The notes beneath the pieces are model-generated. The model had not been told where the DNA came from. It saw only the letters and a program-made list of their open reading frames with translations, and made no database searches. Below are positions 8,178 through 15,277 of a DNA stretch of 39,991 nt, piece by piece (position 1 is the stretch's first letter; every line of letters begins with the position of its first letter). The stretch is taken from positions 1 through 39,991 of the forward strand of contig CASFMJ010000010.1 of assembly GCA_949295785.1 (NCBI GenBank), given 5' to 3'. A program made the position numbers and the translations under genes. Source of the DNA: an uncultured Bacillota bacterium (lineage in GTDB: Bacteria > Bacillota > Clostridia > Peptostreptococcales > Anaerovoracaceae).

Positions 8178-9044
8178 ATGACGAGAAAAAATGCCGAGAT
8201 TCTGCTGGCTGCCGTAGTTTTAGCCCGCAGCGCTTCTTTTTTGTTCAATAAAATACTTCTTGATACCATGAGTCCTTTCACCCTTATGGGAATGCGATTC
8301 CTGCTGGCAGGTACAGTGCTGATGGTGTTATTCAGAAAGCGCTTTGTTTCTGTTTCCCACCATACCTTTTTCAAAGGTGTTTTTCTGGGATTCGTTTTCT
8401 TTCTTATGATGAGCGCAGAACTTTTCGGGCTGAAAACAGTCTCGTCTTCTACTGCTGCTCTTTTAGAAGGTACCGCCATAATTTTTGTTCCTATATTTGA
8501 AAGCTTCATAAGGCGCACGGTGCCTTCAAAGCGCATGATTACAAGTACCATATTATCCTTTGGGGGAGTTTCTCTTCTCACGTCAGGAGGCATGGGCTTT
8601 TCTATGGGGCCCGGGGCTTTTCTCTGCCTGAGCGCAGCCGTTATCTATGCTGTATGTATGATTCTCACTGACAGGATGTCTAAAGATGAAGATTCTGTAG
8701 TTTTAGGTACTTTACAGGTTACTTTTATGGGTGTGTTCGGCATGATTTTTTCTCTGATGCTGGAGACTCCTGTTCTCCCGCAATCGACAGGCCAGTGGGC
8801 GGCTATGCTGTTTCTTATTATTGTGTGCAGCAGTTTCGGTTTTGCCATGCAGCCTGTGGCTCAGAAATATACCACTTCAGAGCGCACTGCCGTTCTGGGA
8901 GCTCTTAACCCCATGGGAGCGGCTGTTCTTGGTATAATATTTCTCCATGAACCTTTGGGTATCACAGGTCTTTTGGGCGGTATGCTTATAATATGCGGTC
9001 TTCTTATACAGAGCGTAAAAAAAGAACAGCTGGCGGGAGAATAA
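8178..9044 (+). CDS. EamA/DMT superfamily transporter
   Basis: Membrane protein of 288 residues with about ten hydrophobic segments arranged as two EamA repeats. The second repeat ends with the typical ALNPMGAAVLGIIFLHEPLG motif near residues 246-265, where the HEPL/GxxL pattern is diagnostic. These proteins usually export amino acids or other small metabolites. Start ATG 8178 follows a CGGAGG box. It is divergent from a LysR regulator with which it shares a promoter region; LysR-EamA pairs commonly form an inducible efflux unit. Substrate cannot be assigned. Confidence 0.88.
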   Translation: MTRKNAEILLAAVVLARSASFLFNKILLDTMSPFTLMGMRFLLAGTVLMVLFRKRFVSVSHHTFFKGVFLGFVFFLMMSAELFGLKTVSSSTAALLEGTAIIFVPIFESFIRRTVPSKRMITSTILSFGGVSLLTSGGMGFSMGPGAFLCLSAAVIYAVCMILTDRMSKDEDSVVLGTLQVTFMGVFGMIFSLMLETPVLPQSTGQWAAMLFLIIVCSSFGFAMQPVAQKYTTSERTAVLGALNPMGAAVLGIIFLHEPLGITGLLGGMLIICGLLIQSVKKEQLAGE

Positions 9045-9066
9045 TCTCCCGGCTGTCCTTTTTTAT
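9026..9066. terminator. Bidirectional terminator between DMT transporter and binding protein genes
   Basis: Stem ACAGC..CGGGAGA (9026-9040, three-base bulge) / TCTCCCGGCTGT (9045-9056), tetraloop, then T6 on the plus strand. The minus strand has T7 after the same stem, so it can serve both convergent units. It overlaps the DMT stop codon. Confidence 0.85.
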
Positions 9067-9090
9067 TTATGTAAGTATGAGAAACTAATA

Positions 9091-9888
9091 TTATTCTTCT
9101 GCACCCATCCATTTTTCTACCAGTTCATCATATGTGCCGTTTTCCATAACATTTTTGAGACCGGCATTGATCTTTTCCAGCAATTCACTGTTGCCCTTTG
9201 CTACAGCAAAAGCCATAGGAGCAGGGTCGATAGTTGCATCAAGCTGTTTGATTTCATCTGCATATTTTACTGTGTATCCGTCTGCAACAGGAGCATCCAT
9301 GATAACTGCGTCTACATCGCCGTTCTGAAGCTGCAGTATGCAGTCTGTAGTCTTGTTGAGGACAACTGCTTCAGCGATAGTTCCTTCATCTTTGAGTTCC
9401 TGTACATATTCGCCTTCTGTGGTTCCTATCTGAGCGGCTACTTTCATGTCGGAAGTGAAGTCCTCAATTCCGTTTATGGTAGTATTGTCTTTCTTCACCA
9501 GAATAACTTTGCCGCTTTCATAATATTCATCAGAGAAGTCTACTTTTTCTGCCCTGTCTTCTGTAACATTCATGGCAGCAGCTATGATATCTGCATTACC
9601 GGCCTCAACAGCAGGTACAAGTGCATCAAACTCCAGTGAAAGGTATTCCACTTTGAATCCCTGGTCTTCTGCTATGGCGTCAAGAAGATCCATATCAAAG
9701 CCTACGATGTTTCCGTCTTCATCGGTTGAATCAAATGGCGCATATGTAGGTTCGGTGCATGCAACATATGTTTTAACATCTTCACCTGATGTTCCTGCGC
9801 TTTCTTCATCGTTTCCGCATCCTGCAAGAAGTCCCATGGAAAGGACGGCGATTAAAGCTAATACTAAAATTTTAACTGACTTTTTCAT
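9091..9888 (-). CDS. Amino-acid-type ABC transporter substrate-binding lipoprotein
   Basis: Extracellular solute-binding protein (family 3) of 265 residues. The N-terminus is a lipoprotein signal: KK, hydrophobic stretch, lipobox LLAGC near residue 23, then an acidic linker. The mature part has family motifs: YAPFDSTDEDGNIVGFDMDL (substrate pocket), MNVTEDRAEKVDFSDEYYESG and the C-terminal NGTYDELVEKW. I take the ATG at 9888; the ATG at 9903 is itself part of the GGAGG ribosome binding site. No permease or ATPase gene lies nearby, so it must work with components encoded elsewhere. It starts 18 bp after the ureohydrolase stop and shares its promoter, which suggests arginine, agmatine or another guanidino compound as ligand (inference). 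Confidence 0.92.
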   Translation of the reverse strand: MKKSVKILVLALIAVLSMGLLAGCGNDEESAGTSGEDVKTYVACTEPTYAPFDSTDEDGNIVGFDMDLLDAIAEDQGFKVEYLSLEFDALVPAVEAGNADIIAAAMNVTEDRAEKVDFSDEYYESGKVILVKKDNTTINGIEDFTSDMKVAAQIGTTEGEYVQELKDEGTIAEAVVLNKTTDCILQLQNGDVDAVIMDAPVADGYTVKYADEIKQLDATIDPAPMAFAVAKGNSELLEKINAGLKNVMENGTYDELVEKWMGAEE

Positions 9889-9906
9889 TTTTATTTCCTC
9901 CATAAT

Positions 9907-10890
9907 TTATATACTTTTTATTTTATTTTCTTTGGCTTTTGTTATGAATGACATGGCGTCCAGCATCAGCTGAGCTGCATACATGCATGTCATTCCGTTA
10001 TTGTCGTTAGGCGGTGACACTTCTGTCATATCGAATCCCACCACATCACCTTTTTGGGTGACCGCTTCAATTATGGCGCTGGCCTCCTCGTAATACAGGC
10101 CGAAAGGTGCGGGGGAACCTGTGCCGTTTCCTATGGATGGGTCCAGTCCGTCTATATCAAATGTTATATAATAATTTTTTGCTTTCGGTATCTTTGCGGC
10201 TATATTGGCCACACCTTTGTCTCTAACTTCTCTTGAAGTCACTATTATGTTGCCGTTTGCCTCTGCATCTTTAAAGTCTGACAGCTGGGAACTACCGATA
10301 CCTCTTATCCCTATCTGCATTATCTTTCCTATGTGAGCCATTTCGGAGGCTCTTCGCATAGGGCTTCCCGGACCTTCTTCGATGCCGAAAGGCTTATAGG
10401 TGAAATCCAGGTGGGCGTCAAACTGTATCACACATAAATCCTCGAACCTGTCAAAGGCTCTGAGTATGGGTGTTGTTATGGCGTGGTCTCCTCCGATAGT
10501 GAACGGTATGGCTCCTTTATCAAGGATTTTTCTTATGGCTGCCTCGCAGTTTGCGAAACTTCTCTCATACACCGTATGGAGCACGTCTATATTGCCACAG
10601 TCTATTATCTTCCATGGCTCCCCGAGAAACTCTTCGTCTCTTATGGGATCATACCATCCTTCATGGGCATAACAGTTCAGTGTTGATGCTTCTCTCACTC
10701 CTCTGGGCCCGAATCTGGCGCCGGTCTTTACGGAAGTTCCCATGTCGTAGGGCATTCCGATGACGGCAATGTCTGCGTCAAGTTCATCCAGATCAAAGCA
10801 CATGGGAGCCATCAGAAAGGAAGGTATCCCGACGAAAGGATTTCTCATAGAATCTTTTTCAATTGTGAAGGGATAATTCTTCATACTCAT
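9907..10890 (-). CDS. Ureohydrolase (agmatinase/arginase family)
   Basis: Binuclear manganese enzyme family that hydrolyses guanidino compounds to urea plus an amine. The metal-ligand motifs are all present in 327 residues: GGDHA (about 138-142), QFDAHLDF (about 160-167) and FDIDGLDPS (about 242-250). The order and spacing fit agmatinase-like enzymes, but family members also include guanidinobutyrase, guanidinopropionase, formiminoglutamase and guanidine hydrolase, so the substrate is open. Start ATG 10890; a second ATG two codons later is possible, and a CAGGAG box sits 15 bases upstream, a rather long spacing. It leads an operon with a solute-binding lipoprotein. Confidence 0.9.
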   Translation of the reverse strand: MSMKNYPFTIEKDSMRNPFVGIPSFLMAPMCFDLDELDADIAVIGMPYDMGTSVKTGARFGPRGVREASTLNCYAHEGWYDPIRDEEFLGEPWKIIDCGNIDVLHTVYERSFANCEAAIRKILDKGAIPFTIGGDHAITTPILRAFDRFEDLCVIQFDAHLDFTYKPFGIEEGPGSPMRRASEMAHIGKIMQIGIRGIGSSQLSDFKDAEANGNIIVTSREVRDKGVANIAAKIPKAKNYYITFDIDGLDPSIGNGTGSPAPFGLYYEEASAIIEAVTQKGDVVGFDMTEVSPPNDNNGMTCMYAAQLMLDAMSFITKAKENKIKSI

Positions 10891-10944
10891 GATACTTGTT
10901 CTGTACTCCTGTTTTGTTTTTGCGGCTTTTGCTGCGATATGGCT

Positions 10945-10973
10945 ATAATAAACCTCATTTTACCATTTGTCAA
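10945..10973 (-). promoter_or_regulatory. Strong sigma-A promoter of the ureohydrolase operon
   Basis: Minus strand: consensus -35 TTGACA (10968-10973), 17-bp spacer, -10 TATTAT (10945-10950), giving a leader of about 45 nt. Between 10974 and 11149 there is only AT-rich sequence in which I see no gene or clear structure. Confidence 0.75.
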
Positions 10974-11149
10974 GCATAAAAATAAATTTTTTTGAATATT
11001 TTTTGTATTTTATACAGTGCAATCCATATTTTCGAGGTTTTTCGTGAATAATATGCATTCCAATGTGCTGCTCCATCTTAAAATCTGCTATGAGGCAGAA
11101 ACTGCTTTTTTGATGCTAAAACAGTCTCCCGGTTATTTCAGTGTAAAAT

Positions 11150-11192
11150 TAAAAAAGCTGACAGCCTCCGGATAAATCCGAAGGCTGCCAGC
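11150..11192 (-). terminator. Rho-independent terminator of the hydroxybutyryl-CoA dehydrogenase gene
   Basis: Minus strand: long imperfect stem GCTGGCAGCCTTCGGA / TCCGGAGGCTGTCAGC with a short loop, followed by T6, 36 bp after the stop. Confidence 0.85.
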
Positions 11193-11228
11193 TTAAGTGT
11201 GGTTTATTTAGATAAATCAGATATTGAT

Positions 11229-12077
11229 TTATCTGGCATAGTCATAGAAACCGATTCCGGTCTTTCTTCCCAGCTTGCCTGCTCTTACCATTTTTCTGAG
11301 CAGAACGTGAGGTCTGTATTTTGGATCACCATATTCGTTATAGAGGGTTTCCATTATAGCAAGGCAGACATCCAGTCCAATCAGGTCGCCCAGTTCAAGA
11401 GGTCCCATCGGATGATTTGCGCCAAGCTTCATAGCCGTATCGATTCCTTTAGCGTCTGCAACGCCGTCAGCAAGGATTCCTATACCTTCATTGATCATAG
11501 GAATAAGTATTCTGTTTACAACAAAGCCGGGAGCCTCTGCCACTTCTACCGGAGTCTTTCCAAGAGCTTCGGTAAGTGCAAGGATTGTAGCTTTGGTTTC
11601 TTCTGATGTAGTAAGTCCCTTGATTATTTCAACCAGCTTCATTGCAGGAACAGGATTGAAGAAATGCATTCCGATAACTTTGTCGGGTCTTCCTGTTGCT
11701 GCTGCGATTTCTGTTATGGAAAGGGATGAAGTGTTGGTTGCAATTATTGTCTCAGGTTTGCAGAGCTTATCCAGTTCAGCGAACAGAGCTTTTTTTGCTT
11801 CCATATCTTCTGTTGCAGCTTCGATGACCAGGTCAGCGTCTGCGATTATGTTGATATCTGTAGAGCCTGAAATTCTGCCATATACTTCTGCAGCAGCTTC
11901 AGCAGTCATTTTCTCTTTGGCAACCATTTTGTCAAGGTTTTTCTTGACAGTGGCAAGACCTTTTTCAACTGAAGAGTCTCTTCTGGCTCTCATTACTACT
12001 TCATAGCCATTCTGTGCAAGAACCTGAATGATTCCGGCTCCCATTGTACCGGTACCTAATACACCTATTTTTTTCAT
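11229..12077 (-). CDS. hbd: 3-hydroxybutyryl-CoA dehydrogenase
   Basis: Reduces acetoacetyl-CoA to 3-hydroxybutyryl-CoA in the butyrate/crotonyl-CoA route, or runs in reverse. In 282 residues: the Rossmann motif [11 protein letters not shown] (5-15), catalytic His in GMHFFNP (about 135-141), the conserved [17 protein letters not shown] block, and [16 protein letters not shown] with the C-terminal [11 protein letters not shown]. Length and motifs match clostridial Hbd. At the end of the second beta strand the sequence reads MRARRD; the position where NAD-linked clostridial Hbd has Asp is Ala31, followed by two Arg, which suggests NADP(H) preference. RBS AAGGAGG is well placed. No thiolase, crotonase or acyl-CoA dehydrogenase gene is nearby, so it stands alone. 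Confidence 0.94.
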   Translation of the reverse strand: MKKIGVLGTGTMGAGIIQVLAQNGYEVVMRARRDSSVEKGLATVKKNLDKMVAKEKMTAEAAAEVYGRISGSTDINIIADADLVIEAATEDMEAKKALFAELDKLCKPETIIATNTSSLSITEIAAATGRPDKVIGMHFFNPVPAMKLVEIIKGLTTSEETKATILALTEALGKTPVEVAEAPGFVVNRILIPMINEGIGILADGVADAKGIDTAMKLGANHPMGPLELGDLIGLDVCLAIMETLYNEYGDPKYRPHVLLRKMVRAGKLGRKTGIGFYDYAR

Positions 12078-12165
12078 TTAATTTCTGCCTCCTTGTGAAA
12101 AAATAAGAACTTATAATATAGCGTTTTTAACATTCTTGTTAAAAAATTAACCGTTTTACAAATAT

Positions 12166-12193
12166 ATTATATCATAAAAAAACAAAAATGTAA
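12166..12193 (-). promoter_or_regulatory. Promoter of hbd
   Basis: Minus strand: -35 TTACAT (12188-12193), 16-bp spacer, consensus -10 TATAAT (12166-12171). Confidence 0.55.
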
Positions 12194-12290
12194 CCCCTTT
12201 GGTTAATTTATTTTGTTTTTATTGACGTACAAGTCTTTATCCCTGTAAAAAGCAGTCAATTTCCAATATTTAGGCCACCTCTTGACAATG

Positions 12291-12317
12291 TTAAAAGTAA
12301 TTGAAAATTACTTTTAA
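12291..12317 (+). promoter_or_regulatory. Perfect 12-bp inverted repeat abutting the ribosome binding site
   Basis: TTAAAAGTAATT (12291-12302), GAA spacer, AATTACTTTTAA (12306-12317), immediately followed by GGAGG (12318-12322) and the ATG at 12331. It can act as a protein-binding palindrome or as a hairpin at the translation start. A TTGACA hexamer lies just upstream (12282-12287) but I see no good matching -10, so the promoter is uncertain. Confidence 0.6.
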
Positions 12318-12330
12318 GGAGGACAAAAAC

Positions 12331-12771
12331 ATGAAGAAAAAATTATTATCTGTCATAATGGTCGTACTTCTTGTGGCTTCATGCTGTGCCACCGCATTTG
12401 CAGAACCGGTTCAGCAGTCAGATTCATCAGATCAGGTTGTGCAACCGAGAGAAACTAATGATGTTATTTTTATAACAGACAGGGTTAGTTCAACAAAAGC
12501 TGATATTGTAGTCATTGTTGATTTTAGTCAAGTGGTAGATCAATATAGCGTAGTAATTTATCTTCAAAAATTAGTAAACGGATCATGGCAAGATGATTAT
12601 TCAAACGATGACTATGTGTACTATAATAATGGCTTATCATCTCGTGATTTTGATTATATAAGAACATATGATGATCTTCAACGTGGTGTTACATATAGAA
12701 TAAAATGTGTAAGTAAGGACTATATTGGCAATAGCTCACATATCATGACATGTTATTCACATTCATTCTAA
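12331..12771 (+). CDS. Small secreted protein of unknown function
   Basis: 146 residues with a clear Sec signal peptide: MKKKLLSVIMVVLLVASCCATAFA-type start, likely cleaved after AFA near residue 24. The mature part of about 120 residues is rich in Asp, Ser, Tyr and Val, has no cysteine cluster until one Cys near each end of the last strand region, and looks all-beta (alternating stretches such as IYLQKLVNGSW and VTYRIKCVSKDY). The pattern recalls small secreted clostridial DUF families (DUF6147-like), but I do not claim it. I took the ATG at 12331 because the GGAGG lies eight bases before it; the in-frame ATG at 12301 is inside the inverted repeat region. It converges on a sigma/anti-sigma pair. 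Confidence 0.8.
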   Translation: MKKKLLSVIMVVLLVASCCATAFAEPVQQSDSSDQVVQPRETNDVIFITDRVSSTKADIVVIVDFSQVVDQYSVVIYLQKLVNGSWQDDYSNDDYVYYNNGLSSRDFDYIRTYDDLQRGVTYRIKCVSKDYIGNSSHIMTCYSHSF

Positions 12772-12778
12772 TTTCATT

Positions 12779-12807
12779 TGCTGTCTGGACTACTAGACAG
12801 CATTTTT
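12779..12807 (+). terminator. Terminator of the secreted protein gene, overlapping the anti-sigma 3' end
   Basis: Stem TGCTGTCT (12779-12786) / AGACAGCA (12795-12802) followed by T5. The downstream arm covers the last codons of the convergent anti-sigma gene, so the two units share this element. Confidence 0.8.
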
Positions 12808-13473
12808 AATTAAATTAACAATTGTTTCTTTATTTACCGTTTTAGATGCATCTATTCTTATAGTAATGCTATTTTGTGCAAAAATATAAACTAATGTATT
12901 TTCATCGGGATAACTACTTATAGAAACTTGTATGTCGTCCCATTGTTCTATTTTTGTATTAGGATTTGCTATTATTGATGATATATCTTCATTATTTGAC
13001 TGTATTTCTTTTATATATATTTCTTCATTGTCCTTATTTATATATAATAGCTCAAATTTTTTTATTTTCTTGTTTGATTCCACTGTAGCCTCGCTAAACT
13101 CATATCCTTCAGGTATGTAAGGGAACATGATAAATTCCTCTCTTATATTTTCAGGTATGTCCTCCTCTGCATTATATACATCTTTTATTTCACTGCCGCT
13201 CTCTATCTTCGTTCCGCCTTCATTGCCCGCCACTGCTGAAGAAGGTTTCAATATACAGGTCACGGTCACTCCTATGCAAAGGAGAAGTACAGCTGCGCAG
13301 GATGCAACAGACAGCAGCATCTTTTTGCGCCTGTGTATTCTGGTACGGCGCTGGTCTGCTATGGCGATCCATCTTGCAACCATTTCCGGGGAAGGCCCCT
13401 CTTCCATATCATCTGACAGATATTCTGCTCTGAGTTTTTCTCCTATTATCTTTATATCATCATTATCTTTCAT
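12793..13473 (-). CDS. Anti-sigma factor-like membrane protein (DUF4367-like extracellular part)
   Basis: 226 residues: a cytoplasmic N-terminus of about 50 residues, rich in charged helices, ending in a basic RRTRIHRRKK stop; one transmembrane helix (about 52-74); and an extracellular domain (about 75-226) with PYIPEGYEFSEATVES and later beta-rich sequence resembling DUF4367 domains found on clostridial anti-sigma factors. The start ATG 13473 has AAGGAGAT and overlaps the sigma factor gene by 11 bp, the typical arrangement of a sigma factor with its membrane inhibitor. No zinc HxxxCxxC anti-sigma motif is visible, so binding would use another cytoplasmic helix. The role as inhibitor is inferred from context. 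Confidence 0.72.
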   Translation of the reverse strand: MKDNDDIKIIGEKLRAEYLSDDMEEGPSPEMVARWIAIADQRRTRIHRRKKMLLSVASCAAVLLLCIGVTVTCILKPSSAVAGNEGGTKIESGSEIKDVYNAEEDIPENIREEFIMFPYIPEGYEFSEATVESNKKIKKFELLYINKDNEEIYIKEIQSNNEDISSIIANPNTKIEQWDDIQVSISSYPDENTLVYIFAQNSITIRIDASKTVNKETIVNLIKNAV

Positions 13474-14014
13474 TATGATTATCTCCTTCTTCGAGTAATT
13501 TTCTAAGTTTTAACTTGGCTCTCCTGGATATGCTCTTTATATTTGACTGGGACTCGCCTAAGATAACAGCTATATCTTTCAGTTTATGTCCATATACATA
13601 ATACAGAAGCAGAACTTTTTGTTCTCTATCAGTTAATTTTTTCAGATACTCGTAAGCAAGCTTCCTGTCAAGTTTGTTAAACACCTCGTCAAAGTCGGTG
13701 TAACATATTGTTCCTTCTTTACATTCTGATTTTACCACAGAATTATCAAAAGAGCATTCGTTTATTATAATTTTTCTGTCTTCTGATATGTATTTTATTC
13801 CTGTCCTCTTGGCGATCTTCAATAACCATGATTTCATTTTGGTCTCATCTTTAAGTCTGGGCAAACTTATCAATGCTTGTACAAACGTTTCCTGCACTAT
13901 ATCTTCTATTATTTCTTCGCTTAAATTAAATAATTTCAGATAATGTATCACTTCGTTATAATATGATATCAATAGTTTCTCTCTCCTTTTCATATCCTCA
14001 CTGTCAAGCTTCAA
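13463..14014 (-). CDS. RNA polymerase sigma-70 family factor (ECF-type)
   Basis: 183 residues with the two ECF domains: sigma region 2 (about 10-80, with EDIVQETFVQAL and the KMKSWLLKIAKRTG helix) and region 4 (about 125-178, KLTDREQKVLLLYYVYGHKLKDIAVILG followed by the recognition helix around SQSNIKSISRRAKLKLRKLL). The start is a TTG at 14014, supported by GGGAGAG six bases upstream; the first ATG (13993) has its GAGG too close. Transcribed with the overlapping anti-sigma gene. Likely targets are its own operon and possibly the convergent secreted protein gene. Region 2-4 spacing is normal. Confidence 0.9.
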   Translation of the reverse strand: MKLDSEDMKRREKLLISYYNEVIHYLKLFNLSEEIIEDIVQETFVQALISLPRLKDETKMKSWLLKIAKRTGIKYISEDRKIIINECSFDNSVVKSECKEGTICYTDFDEVFNKLDRKLAYEYLKKLTDREQKVLLLYYVYGHKLKDIAVILGESQSNIKSISRRAKLKLRKLLEEGDNHNER

Positions 14015-14077
14015 ATAAATCTCTCCCTTCCAATCTTCTTATACACTAATCATATACTATTACTATTTTTCAAACAC

Positions 14078-14124
14078 AAATAAAGGCGGCATTTTCCGAA
14101 AAATCTCTTGTCAGAAACGCCGCC
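14078..14124 (-). terminator. Terminator-like hairpin between the XRE gene and the sigma operon
   Basis: Minus strand: GGCGGC-GTTTCTGA pairs with TCGGAAAATGCCGCC (one bulge, about 14 pairs, 12-base loop), followed by TTTATTT. It should end the XRE transcript before the sigma operon. Confidence 0.65.
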
Positions 14125-14170
14125 CCTTTGAATTTGTATTAATTTCTTGTAAAGTTGAATATGTTGATAT

Positions 14171-14551
14171 TTATCTGCCACTCACCCCATCGGCATATAT
14201 CTCCGCAATGTCCCTTATTCCATGAAGCTGCCTGGCATTACATCTCTTAAGCAGACCCATTATTTCTTCGCATACCTTTATCGCCTCTTGATCCTTATCA
14301 CTGTCATAAACATTGCCTGCCAGCAGATAATCAGCCGTCACGTCCAGGATCTGACAAAGCAAATAAAGTCTCTTTATGGAGACTCCCTTGTTGCCATATT
14401 CAATATACGCTATAAACTGGGGCGATACGCTAAGCTTCTCTGCCAGTTCTTCTCTGCTCATGTCTTTGGCTTCTCTTCTGTTTCGTACTCTTCTGCCCAT
14501 CTCTTTCTGATCCAGAGTTTTAAATTCCTGCTCTTTTATATCTTCTGCCAT
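14171..14551 (-). CDS. XRE-family helix-turn-helix regulator
   Basis: 126 residues. Residues about 18-76 form an XRE/Cro-like HTH: MGRRVRNRREAKDMSREELAEKL, SVSPQFIAYIEYGNKGVSIK and the closing LLCQILDVTADYLLAG. The C-terminal 45 residues are helical (EEIMGLLKRCNARQLHGIRDIAEIYADG), probably for dimerisation. Start ATG 14551 has GGAG eight bases upstream. It is divergent from another XRE gene at 14806 across a 254-bp AT-rich gap and upstream of the sigma operon but separated from it by a hairpin. Target unknown. Confidence 0.88.
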   Translation of the reverse strand: MAEDIKEQEFKTLDQKEMGRRVRNRREAKDMSREELAEKLSVSPQFIAYIEYGNKGVSIKRLYLLCQILDVTADYLLAGNVYDSDKDQEAIKVCEEIMGLLKRCNARQLHGIRDIAEIYADGVSGR

Positions 14552-14700
14552 CTGTATTCTCCTTTACTTTAGTTTCAGCCAATATTCTGCCTTTATTCCT
14601 AAAGTTATCTCGAATAAACTTCTGGTTGAAGCAACCAGCAGATGATATTTTTACTCTATAAGACAAATTTTTTATTTTTTTAAATTTTTATGCAACTTTT

Positions 14701-14729
14701 TTGCTGCTTTTTTGCACTTATATTATAAA
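14701..14729 (+). promoter_or_regulatory. Promoter of the plus-strand XRE gene, with repeated TTTTTTGC elements
   Basis: -35 TTGCTG (14701-14706), 17-bp spacer, -10 TATAAA (14724-14729). The region 14691-14716 holds TGCAAC-TTTTTTGC-TGC-TTTTTTGCA, i.e. two TTTTTTGC direct repeats flanked by TGCA, overlapping the promoter: a candidate operator for one of the XRE proteins. Confidence 0.5.
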
Positions 14730-14805
14730 AGGTGGGGATTTTTTTGGCTTTTCTGATTAAACCATAGGGGAAAATTTATATCATTTTATATTGTGAGGTA
14801 CCAAA

Positions 14806-15216
14806 ATGAAATTAGAGACTCAGATGTTAATTGCAAGAAACATTCGCACTCTGCGCACCAGTAAGTGCATAAGTCAGACAGAGTTTGCAAAAATCATAGG
14901 TGTAAGTCGTTCCACCTATGCCAGTTACGAATTGGGCACCAGGACCCCTGACGCGGAATCACTGTTTTTGATTGCCAAAAAATTTGGTCTGAATATGAAC
15001 ATATTTTTTGAATGCGATAAATACAAGTTTCTTGGATATCTGGAAGGTTGCGAAATTATTGATGAAAAGCTTATGGTCCTGACCGCCAATTACAAGAACC
15101 TGTCACCGTTTGCAAAGGGAATGCTGATTGAGCGTTCCGTTTCACTGACAGAATGGGATAAGATGATCGAAGCCAACAGAAAAGCACTGAGAGAGAAAAG
15201 AGATAAAGAAAAATAA
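14806..15216 (+). CDS. XRE-family helix-turn-helix regulator
   Basis: 136 residues with an N-terminal Cro/CI-type HTH (about 7-65): IARNIRTLRTSKCISQTEFAKIIG, SRSTYASYELGTRTPDAES and LFLIAKKFGLNMNIFFE. The C-terminal half is helical, ends in a very basic tail (RKALREKRDKEK), and has no recognised ligand-binding domain. Start ATG 14806 follows GAGGTACC. Its divergent partner encodes a second XRE protein with a different C-terminus, so the two may cross-regulate through the shared 254-bp region. A strong terminator follows immediately. Confidence 0.88.
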   Translation: MKLETQMLIARNIRTLRTSKCISQTEFAKIIGVSRSTYASYELGTRTPDAESLFLIAKKFGLNMNIFFECDKYKFLGYLEGCEIIDEKLMVLTANYKNLSPFAKGMLIERSVSLTEWDKMIEANRKALREKRDKEK

Positions 15217-15227
15217 CGCACACCGCA

Positions 15228-15263
15228 AAAAGACCCTGTTCTTTTACTTGGAGCAGGGTCTTT
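15228..15263. terminator. Bidirectional terminator between the XRE and ClC genes
   Basis: Stem AAAGACCCTG (15228-15237) / CAGGGTCTTT (15254-15263), with T-rich sequence beyond it on both strands. It serves the XRE gene (+) and the ClC gene (-). Confidence 0.85.
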
Positions 15264-15277
15264 GCATATTTTTTGTA

